Source: an uncultured Pseudomonadota bacterium
GTDB taxonomy: Bacteria > Lernaellota > Lernaellaia > Lernaellales > Lernaellaceae
NCBI GenBank assembly: GCA_937967875.1
Contig: CALBTQ010000591.1
Coordinates: forward strand, 1 to 8,179
Reading direction: 5' to 3'
DNA: 8,179 bases
The stretch's first letter is position 1. The number at the start of each line of letters is the position of its first letter. The notes under the pieces are model-generated. The model was not told the origin of the DNA and made no database searches. It saw only the letters and a program-made list of their open reading frames with translations. A program made the position numbers and the translations under genes. Below are positions 1 through 5,174 of this stretch, in pieces.

Positions 1-53
1 TAGCAGCGGGGCCGGGGGGTGTCAACGCGGGCGCGTTCGCGCAACGGCAATGC

Positions 54-85
54 AAAGGGCCGCCCTTATTGGCGCGGCCCCTTTT
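54..85. terminator. GC-rich hairpin, probable bidirectional terminator
   Basis: A perfect 7-bp stem, GGGCCGC at 57-63 and GCGGCCC at 74-80, encloses a 10-base loop. It is flanked by AAA on the left and CTTTT on the right, so transcripts from either strand would end in a short U-run. It lies about 30 bases past the stop of the minus-strand Kelch gene, where a terminator for that gene is expected. It could also serve a plus-strand gene ending left of the window. The U-runs are short, so efficiency is uncertain. Nothing else recognisable is present in 1-115. Confidence 0.6.
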
Positions 86-115
86 ATCGGTGCAAGAATC
101 GGGTTGTTTTAGTAA

Positions 116-2230
116 TCAGCAGCCGCACCCGTCGTCGTCATTGTCGTCATCATCGTCGCCGGCGGGCGTCGTGTCATCATCATCGTCATCGTCATCATCG
201 TCGTCGGTAACGTCGTCGTCGACGGTGTCGTCGTCGAGCGGATCGAGGCACTGGTCGTTTTCCTCGTCGCAGGTCTGCTCTTCGGTGCAGGGATCGCCGG
301 GCGAGTAGCATTCGTCCTCTTCCTCGTCGCAGGTTTCCTCGCCGTTGCAGAAGGCGCCGTCCTGCTCGCAGGGCGTGCCGTCGTGCACGCATTCGCCGGC
401 GTCGCACACATCCGCGCCGTTGCAGTACAGTTCGTCGTCGCAGCTAAAGCCGTCCTCACGCGATTGCCAGGCGCTCAGGCTCACCGCCGGGTCGCAGTAC
501 TGACACGCGTTGGTCGGATCGGCCTGACCGGCGCTGTAAAAATCGCCGCCGATTTCGCAGCCGGATTCGACCGTCGCGCGCAACAGGTAGCCGCCGCCCA
601 TGGGATACCAGGCGCCGTCGTAGTACCACGCGTGACCGGTGGGGGCGGCCGTCGCGTCGGTCGCGAGTGTCGGGCCGTTGCCGTCCATCGTCGCTTCGAA
701 GCCGACGAACACTTCGCCGCCGTGGAAGATTTCATCGGCCAGCGCGGTGTCGTGCACGAAGATCGTATGCCACTGCCCGGCCGCGCCCAGGGCCAGCGGA
801 TCGCTGCGATAGATCGGTTGACCGGTCGGTTCGCCCTTGGTCGAGCTGTTGTGGTAGACCACCAGCCGCACAGGATTGTGCCGCTCTTTGTCGAGCAGAA
901 TGCGGTAACGCACGGCCAGCAAGCGTGAGGGATCGCTCGGCAGCGCAAAGCCCTGCGCAGCCACATTGTCTTCGGTGGCCAGGACGATGCCGCCGTCGGC
1001 CGCGCCGGTGTCGACCACATGCTCTTGGCTGTTGCAAACGCGAATAAGGATCGCGTCGTCGCGCGTGGCGTTGCGCGCGTCGAAGGCTTCGACCGACATG
1101 CCGTACAAGCCTTCTTCCATGTCCTCGGGCACGACGCCGGTGACTTCATATTTGCTTTGCGCGGCCGAATCGTCCAGCGCATAGAGCCGTTTGGTGTCGT
1201 CATACAGGTAGCCGACCGCGTCGGTGGTGAAATCCAGGCCGTTGATGGTCATCGCCTCGCCCGGCTGATAGACCACCGCGTCGCTCAGGTCGATAAACGG
1301 CGCGCACATCTGCCAGAGGAAATTGGTGGTGTCGGTGTACTGCTCGTAATCGGCGCCGCCCAGCACGTACATGCCCTGACCGGGGATGTGGCCGCCGGCT
1401 GCGTAAATGCGCGAGTAGGGCATTTCCGTGCCCGCCAGGTACCAGCCGTCGGCGGCGTCCCAGCGGATGTCCCAGTAGTCGTAGGCGGCCCATTCGTAGC
1501 CGCCGCCGGCCGCCCACAAAATGTTGGCCGCGGCGACCATCACCGGGGCGGTGCGTTCGTCGGTGGGACCGTGTTTGGTCGACCAGGTGTCGTTGGCGAC
1601 GTCGTAGATGTACAGGCCCTCGTGTTGCCAGCCGCCCATCAGGTAGATTTTTCCGTCGAGCGTGGCGGTCGCGCCGTAGAGCATCCAGTTGGGCATGTTG
1701 CGCATTTTGGTCCAGGTGTCGGCGCCCGGTTCATAGCGATAGGTCGACTTGGGCGTCGTGGAGTCGAAGTTGCCGCCGAAGCAGTACAGGTTGCCGTCCT
1801 GACCGTCGGCGCACATCACGCCGGCGAGTTGTTCCGGGTAATCGGCGACGGTGGTCCAGGAGTCGGCGAGAATGTCGTAGGCGTACACGCTGGTCAGCAC
1901 GGTTTCGTCGTAATAGCCCGCGACCGCATAGGCGATGCCGTCGACGATGGCGTAACCGAAGTTCGATTTCGCTGCGGGCATGTTTGCGCCGTACGACCAG
2001 GAATTGGTGGCCGGATCGTAAACCTGCACGTCGTTGCGATAGACGCCGAAGGCGCTCATGCCGCCCCAGATGTATACTTTATCCAGATAAACGCCGCCGC
2101 CGCCGCGATAGCGCGAGCCGGTGAATTCGGCAAGGGTGGTGCGCCAGCCGACCTGGCAATACTGCGCCAGCGCCGTACCGGCGGTCAGGAGCGACAGCAG
2201 GATCACAAGAACCGCGATCTTAGATTTCAT
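116..2230 (-). CDS. Secreted Kelch-repeat protein with Cys-rich region and poly-Asp/GCGC C-terminus
   Basis: This is a 704-aa exported protein of unknown function, likely on the cell surface or outside the cell. Residues 1-22 are a Sec signal peptide (MKSK, a Leu/Val-rich core, then ALA before Gln23). Six Kelch repeats follow: conserved Trp at 78, 125, 173, 216, 263 and 306, spaced 43-48 residues, most with a Gly-Gly pair and an aromatic-rich Y-x-Y-D strand. This count fits one six-bladed beta-propeller, usually a binding scaffold. Residues ~312-398 (PGEAMTINGLDF) resemble an IPT/TIG-type Ig fold, weakly. Residues ~400-556 look like an all-beta, jelly-roll-like domain I cannot name. Residues 558-661 are Cys-rich, with two CNG..C motifs (YCNGADVC, FCNGEETC) of a kind common in Myxococcota surface proteins. 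Residues 666-700 are nearly all Asp, and the protein ends GCGC with a TGA stop. GGGGAG lies 7 bases before the ATG, supporting this start. No partner or substrate can be inferred. Confidence 0.93.
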   Translation of the reverse strand: MKSKIAVLVILLSLLTAGTALAQYCQVGWRTTLAEFTGSRYRGGGGVYLDKVYIWGGMSAFGVYRNDVQVYDPATNSWSYGANMPAAKSNFGYAIVDGIAYAVAGYYDETVLTSVYAYDILADSWTTVADYPEQLAGVMCADGQDGNLYCFGGNFDSTTPKSTYRYEPGADTWTKMRNMPNWMLYGATATLDGKIYLMGGWQHEGLYIYDVANDTWSTKHGPTDERTAPVMVAAANILWAAGGGYEWAAYDYWDIRWDAADGWYLAGTEMPYSRIYAAGGHIPGQGMYVLGGADYEQYTDTTNFLWQMCAPFIDLSDAVVYQPGEAMTINGLDFTTDAVGYLYDDTKRLYALDDSAAQSKYEVTGVVPEDMEEGLYGMSVEAFDARNATRDDAILIRVCNSQEHVVDTGAADGGIVLATEDNVAAQGFALPSDPSRLLAVRYRILLDKERHNPVRLVVYHNSSTKGEPTGQPIYRSDPLALGAAGQWHTIFVHDTALADEIFHGGEVFVGFEATMDGNGPTLATDATAAPTGHAWYYDGAWYPMGGGYLLRATVESGCEIGGDFYSAGQADPTNACQYCDPAVSLSAWQSREDGFSCDDELYCNGADVCDAGECVHDGTPCEQDGAFCNGEETCDEEEDECYSPGDPCTEEQTCDEENDQCLDPLDDDTVDDDVTDDDDDDDDDDDTTPAGDDDDDNDDDGCGC
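131..235 (-). repeat. GAC/GAT triplet tract coding a poly-Asp tail
   Basis: A 105-base run of mostly GAC and GAT codons (GTC/ATC on the plus strand) encodes residues 666-700. Asp blocks, the longest of 11, are broken by Thr-Val, Val-Thr, Thr-Thr-Pro-Ala-Gly and Asn. It is immediately followed by codons for Gly-Cys-Gly-Cys and the stop. The two Asp codons are mixed rather than pure, suggesting selection for the acidic protein rather than simple slippage, though length variation by slippage is likely. Confidence 0.9.
1310..2104 (-). repeat. Six tandem Kelch motifs (protein-level repeat)
   Basis: Residues ~43-307 of the secreted protein contain six degenerate copies of about 45 residues. The pattern is a hydrophobic strand, Gly-Gly (56-57, 152-153, 199-200, 242-243 and 291-292; Ala-Gly at 104-105), an aromatic Y-x-Y-D strand, and a closing Trp (78, 125, 173, 216, 263, 306), usually followed by a Met-Pro or Tyr-Pro loop. 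The regular Trp spacing (47, 48, 43, 47, 43) supports a complete six-bladed propeller. The copies are diverged in DNA, so recent duplication is unlikely. Confidence 0.85.
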
Positions 2231-2237
2231 AGGATTT

Positions 2238-2243
2238 CTCCCC
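2238..2243 (-). promoter_or_regulatory. Ribosome binding site of the Kelch gene
   Basis: The minus strand reads GGGGAG followed by 7 bases and ATG (2228-2230). This is a good Shine-Dalgarno match at normal spacing. Together with the signal peptide beginning exactly at this Met, it fixes the start codon. Confidence 0.75.
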
Positions 2244-2280
2244 GCAATGATTCCTGATGAAGAACAAGTCCCGTTTGATT

Positions 2281-2309
2281 TTGCCGCTCAATACTAATCA
2301 AACTTAAAT
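2281..2309 (+). promoter_or_regulatory. Candidate sigma70-type promoter for the DUF362 gene
   Basis: On the plus strand, TTGCCG (2281-2286) and TTAAAT (2304-2309) are 17 bases apart, each matching 4 of 6 consensus positions. The predicted start is near 2316, giving a leader of about 70 bases. It overlaps the opposing promoter candidate, so the two divergent genes may compete for RNA polymerase in this short AT-rich island. This rests on motif matching only. Confidence 0.3.
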
Positions 2310-2319
2310 AGTGGGACAA
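2291..2319 (-). promoter_or_regulatory. Candidate sigma70-type promoter for the Kelch gene
   Basis: On the minus strand, TTGTCC (2314-2319) and TAGTAT (2291-2296) are separated by exactly 17 bases. Each hexamer matches 4 of 6 consensus positions. Transcription would start near 2283, giving a leader of about 50 bases. The AT-rich patch stands out in a GC-rich genome, but random matches are common in such patches. Confidence 0.35.
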
Positions 2320-2377
2320 TCCTCTATCCATGCTCGCTTGACGGGCCGGGCAAATGCCGCAACAGTGACCGAAAACC

Positions 2378-2382
2378 GGGAG
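2378..2382 (+). promoter_or_regulatory. Ribosome binding site of the DUF362 gene
   Basis: GGGAG sits 5 bases before the ATG at 2388. It is a strong Shine-Dalgarno match and supports this start over later in-frame Met codons. Confidence 0.7.
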
Positions 2383-2387
2383 ACACG

Positions 2388-3536
2388 ATGACGAGCAAAG
2401 TCGCGCTGCGCCCCTGCGGCGATTATGAGCCGAGCCGGGTGTATGCCGCGGTGGCCGAAGCGGTGAACGCCGCGTGCGATCTGCCGGCCCTGGTCGGCGG
2501 CAAAGCGGTGTTGATCAAACTCAATCTGCTCAACGCCCTGCCGCCCGAGCGCGCCGTGTGCACGCACCCGGAGGTGACGCGGGCGCTGGTGCGCTTGTGC
2601 CGCGAGGCCGGCGCGCGGGAGATCGCCGTGGGCGATCAGCCGGGCATGAACCTGTCGGACAATCCGGAAGAGGCGTTCGAGGCCAGCGGCAACGCGGCGG
2701 TCTGTCGCGAGGAAGGCGCGCGCATGGCGCCGTTTTCGCGTGCGGGGTATCGCGAAGTGACCCTGGCCGATCCGCTCAAGCTCAACCACCTGCTGGCGGC
2801 CAACGAGGTGCTGGACGCCGAGGTGGTCATCAATGCGCCCAAACTCAAGTCGCATGTGCAGGCGCTGTACACCGGCGCAATCAAAAACTGGTTCGGCGTC
2901 GTCGCCAGCCGCGACCGCAAGCGCAGCCATCACCTGAGTCACCTGGAGCCGTTTTCACAAAGCCTGGTCGACATCTTCCGTCTGCGTGTGCCGGAACTGA
3001 CGGTGATGGACGGCATTGTGGGTATGGAAGGTCGCGGGCCGGGCGAGGGCGATCCGCGCACGCTCGGGCTGATTCTCGCCTCGACCGACGCGCCGGCGTT
3101 GGACATGGTGGCGCTGCATTGCGTCGATTACGCGCGCATGAACGTGCCGCACGTGCGCATCGCCGGCGAGCAGGGCTTGGGCGAGACGGACATCGCGAAG
3201 ATCGCCATCGACGGGCCGCCGATCCAGCAGGTGCGCGTGCCTTTCAAATGGCCGCCGCGCGCGGTGACGTCGCCGCCGCCGCTGTTCATGAAGCTGCTGT
3301 TTCGCCTGTGGACGATCCGCCCGCTGATTCTGGCCGACAAATGCCAAGTGTGCGGTGCGTGCGAGCGCATGTGCCCGGTGGGCGCGATCGCCATGGGCGT
3401 GGACCGGGCGATCATCGACGCATCGCTGTGCATCGAGTGTTTCTGCTGTCATGAAGCGTGCCCGCACAACGCGATCGGCGAGCAAATGTCCTTGTTGTAT
3501 CGCCTGCATCGTTGGTACGAGCGGCGCAAGCGGTGA
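2388..3536 (+). CDS. DUF362 domain protein with two C-terminal 4Fe-4S clusters
   Basis: This 382-aa protein has no signal peptide and is probably cytoplasmic. Residues ~40-250 carry the DUF362 hallmarks: the strand KAVLIKLNLL, a THPEVTRAL segment, GDQPG (82-86), PKLKSH (151-156) and IKNWFGVV (165-172). The C-terminus holds a bacterial ferredoxin-type domain with two CxxCxxCxxxCP motifs: Cys319/322/325/329 and Cys348/351/354/358. These should bind two [4Fe-4S] clusters and allow electron transfer. Cys353 is an extra cysteine within the second motif. The family is widespread, but its reaction is not established, so I give no substrate. A hydrophobic stretch before the first cluster (MKLLFRLW...) could touch the membrane but is too short and charged to call a helix. 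The gene diverges from the Kelch gene and converges on the lipoprotein gene with a one-base gap, so it appears to be monocistronic. No intrinsic terminator follows. Confidence 0.92.
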   Translation: MTSKVALRPCGDYEPSRVYAAVAEAVNAACDLPALVGGKAVLIKLNLLNALPPERAVCTHPEVTRALVRLCREAGAREIAVGDQPGMNLSDNPEEAFEASGNAAVCREEGARMAPFSRAGYREVTLADPLKLNHLLAANEVLDAEVVINAPKLKSHVQALYTGAIKNWFGVVASRDRKRSHHLSHLEPFSQSLVDIFRLRVPELTVMDGIVGMEGRGPGEGDPRTLGLILASTDAPALDMVALHCVDYARMNVPHVRIAGEQGLGETDIAKIAIDGPPIQQVRVPFKWPPRAVTSPPPLFMKLLFRLWTIRPLILADKCQVCGACERMCPVGAIAMGVDRAIIDASLCIECFCCHEACPHNAIGEQMSLLYRLHRWYERRKR

Positions 3537-3537
3537 A

Positions 3538-5067
3538 TCAGCGCAGCGAATCGAGCAGGTCGATCATCGCGGCGCGGTAGATCGTTTCGGTATCCTTGCC
3601 GAAATACAAATCCTCTTCGTAATAATCCGGGTGCCTGCGCGGATGAAAATCGGAGCGCGGAATCAGATAGCCCACTTCGTTGCCGCATTCGGCCATGTGC
3701 ATGGGCACTTCGGCGTCCAGGTGCGCCAGGATGCCGTCCATCGCCGGGAAGGTGAACGGTCCCCAGGGCGCTTCGAAATCGACGGTCGATTCCTCGCGTC
3801 CCAGGTAGGTTTCAGGGAAGGTTTCGCCCGGCGAAGTGGTGATCCCGACCGGACCGATTTCGACCACGGCGATGCGCTCGCTGGTGCAGCCGAAGAAGCC
3901 GCACAGTTCCGGTTGATCGGTCACCACGTCGGCCCGGTCGAATTCCAGCAAGCCGCTGTAAAAGGCCAGCAGCATGATCGGATTGGTCACCGGCAGCAGC
4001 ATTTCGCGCACGACGGCGCGCAAGCGCGGCTCGTCCACCGGTTGGCGCGCGGTCATGTCGGCCAGCGCATAGTCGGCCAGCACGAAGCCTAGGCTGCGCG
4101 CTTTGTCCCACGTTCCTTCGCGATAATAAAGCGGCTCGCCGCCGGGTCCGGATAGCGGATCGCCGTTTTCGTCGCGCGCCGGCACATCGACGCCGGTCGG
4201 CGTAATCAGGCCGCCGAGCGCGCCGGAAACATACACGCAGGCGCCGCCGAGTTTTTCTTCGACGCGCTGCCGCAACCACTGCGGGAAATCGGCGCTGACC
4301 AGGGTCGATTCGATCATCACCTCGGGGTGCGTGTGCCAGTTGACCAGCGTGGCGACCGTCTGCCCGGCGGCGCTGTCGAAGCGCGCGTAGGCCAGATGGT
4401 CGACCGACAGATGCGGATAGCGCAGATCGGCCGCGAGCGTCGGCTCGTTGGACAGCGGATCGTCGATGAGCGCCTTGCCCGCGATCATGCTCACCGGTTC
4501 GAGCCGGCCGACGACCTCGAGCGCCAGATTCACCACCGCGTCCTGCACGAAGGCGATGTAGGTCGGCGAAACGCCGCTGGTCAGCACATTCGGACCGAAC
4601 ACGCCCAGGGTGTCGGGCGCCTCGTGCGTGTGCGTCGAGGCGATGAGAATGTTCTCCTTTTCCAGTCCGTGCGCGGCGAGGCGTTCCTGAATCTCGCGAA
4701 TACGCGTGCGCGTGAAGGCAAGGAAATCGAGACTGACCACTACGATGGTCGTTTCGCCTTGCTGCAGTGCCAACGCCGAACCGAGCAGATCGTCGTGCAC
4801 GCCGGTTCCCAATCGCGAAGGGAAAACGCCGCCGAGGTAAATCTGCTCCGGGTGATTCGCGGCGGTCGGCGTGAGGACGACGTGCCCCGCGGCGGCGTAC
4901 AGCGGCTCGGGCGAGTCGTCGTCGCCTGTATCGTCGTCGTCGTCATCGTCGTCGAGCGTATCGTCGTCACTCGTGCCGTCGTCGTCATCGTCGTCGGTTT
5001 GACAGGCGCACAGGATGACGAGCAAAACGAACGCCCACCACCACGCTGGAATAAACGACCGTTTCAT
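3538..5067 (-). CDS. Poly-Asp-linker lipoprotein, neutral ceramidase-like hydrolase domain
   Basis: This 509-aa putative lipoprotein begins with a basic, hydrophobic signal and a lipobox, LCAC, placing the lipidated residue at Cys22. Gln at +2 favours the outer membrane under the Lol rule. Residues 25-51 are a poly-Asp linker. The rest resembles the N-terminal domain of neutral/alkaline non-lysosomal ceramidases, which hydrolyse the ceramide amide bond using zinc. Visible landmarks are GVHDDLLGSAL (89-99), SLDFL (112-116), STHTHEAPD (144-152), NWHTHPE (243-249), SPGE (412-415) and GNEVGYLIP (462-470), followed by YYEEDLYFGKDT. His in the two HTH motifs and Glu415 are plausible zinc ligands. 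The family GDxSP catalytic-serine motif appears here as GLITP (286-290), with Thr for Ser and Leu for Asp, so activity is uncertain. The protein is shorter than full ceramidases (typically over 600 aa) and seems to lack the C-terminal Ig-like domain. An esterase, amidase or binding role is possible. Confidence 0.85.
   Translation of the reverse strand: MKRSFIPAWWWAFVLLVILCACQTDDDDDDGTSDDDTLDDDDDDDDTGDDDSPEPLYAAAGHVVLTPTAANHPEQIYLGGVFPSRLGTGVHDDLLGSALALQQGETTIVVVSLDFLAFTRTRIREIQERLAAHGLEKENILIASTHTHEAPDTLGVFGPNVLTSGVSPTYIAFVQDAVVNLALEVVGRLEPVSMIAGKALIDDPLSNEPTLAADLRYPHLSVDHLAYARFDSAAGQTVATLVNWHTHPEVMIESTLVSADFPQWLRQRVEEKLGGACVYVSGALGGLITPTGVDVPARDENGDPLSGPGGEPLYYREGTWDKARSLGFVLADYALADMTARQPVDEPRLRAVVREMLLPVTNPIMLLAFYSGLLEFDRADVVTDQPELCGFFGCTSERIAVVEIGPVGITTSPGETFPETYLGREESTVDFEAPWGPFTFPAMDGILAHLDAEVPMHMAECGNEVGYLIPRSDFHPRRHPDYYEEDLYFGKDTETIYRAAMIDLLDSLR
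4915..4995 (-). repeat. GAC/GAT triplet tract coding a poly-Asp linker
   Basis: Codons for residues 25-51 of the lipoprotein are mostly GAC/GAT, giving Asp blocks of 6, 3, 8 and 3 separated by Gly-Thr-Ser, Thr-Leu and Thr-Gly. The tract begins three residues after the lipidated Cys22, so it would act as a highly charged spacer between membrane anchor and enzyme-like domain. Its make-up closely matches the acidic tail of the Kelch protein, though the proteins are otherwise unrelated. Confidence 0.9.
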
Positions 5068-5099
5068 GAAAACACCCGCAAGAAAATCAAGGTGGAGCG

Positions 5100-5128
5100 A
5101 TTATAGTGAAGGGGACCGATTAAAGCAA
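5100..5128 (-). promoter_or_regulatory. Probable promoter of the ceramidase-like lipoprotein gene
   Basis: The minus strand has a perfect TATAAT -10 box (5100-5105), 17 bases after TTGCTT (5123-5128), a weak -35 box matching 3 of 6 positions. The predicted start is near 5093, giving a leader of about 26 bases before the ATG at 5067. A modest GGGTG Shine-Dalgarno lies within that leader, 6 bases from the start. The -35 box sits in the T-run of the preceding terminator. Confidence 0.5.
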
Positions 5129-5156
5129 AAAGGGCGAGCCATCATAGCCCGCCCTT
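5127..5156 (-). terminator. Intrinsic terminator of the macroglobulin gene
   Basis: About 20 bases past the TAA stop, the minus strand folds into a stem of roughly 10-11 bp. Its arms are AAGGGCGGGC and GGCTCGCCCTT (one G-U pair) around a loop of about 5 bases, with a run of five T at the 3' side. Position, GC-rich stem and T-run fit a Rho-independent terminator. This makes the lipoprotein gene downstream a separate transcription unit. Confidence 0.75.
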
Positions 5157-5174
5157 GGTTTAGGTTTTCTCCGC

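Noticed and set aside
131..235. Repetitive GTC/ATC tract considered as a CRISPR array or non-coding microsatellite
   Set aside because: There are no spacers or fixed repeat units, the period is three bases, and it stays in frame with the Kelch gene up to its stop.
19..308. Plus-strand frames rich in Ser, His and Arg at the left end
   Set aside because: They are antisense or shifted readings of the GAC/GAT triplet tract coding the Asp tail; the poly-Ser and poly-His runs follow from that.
1019..2257. A 412-codon open frame on the plus strand, opposite the Kelch gene
   Set aside because: It mirrors the Kelch coding sequence, has low-complexity Val/Gly/Arg-rich content without domains, and the opposite strand has a clear signal peptide, repeats and ribosome binding site. 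Long antisense frames are expected in high-GC DNA.
2338..2366. TTGACG at 2338 as the -35 box of a DUF362 promoter
   Set aside because: The hexamer is good, but 17 bases on is AACAGT, a poor -10, and the start would fall almost on the ribosome binding site.
4327..5106. A 259-codon plus-strand frame opposite the lipoprotein gene
   Set aside because: Antisense to a gene with clear lipobox and ceramidase-family motifs; its own translation shows no domain and includes the reversed Asp tract as Val-rich sequence.
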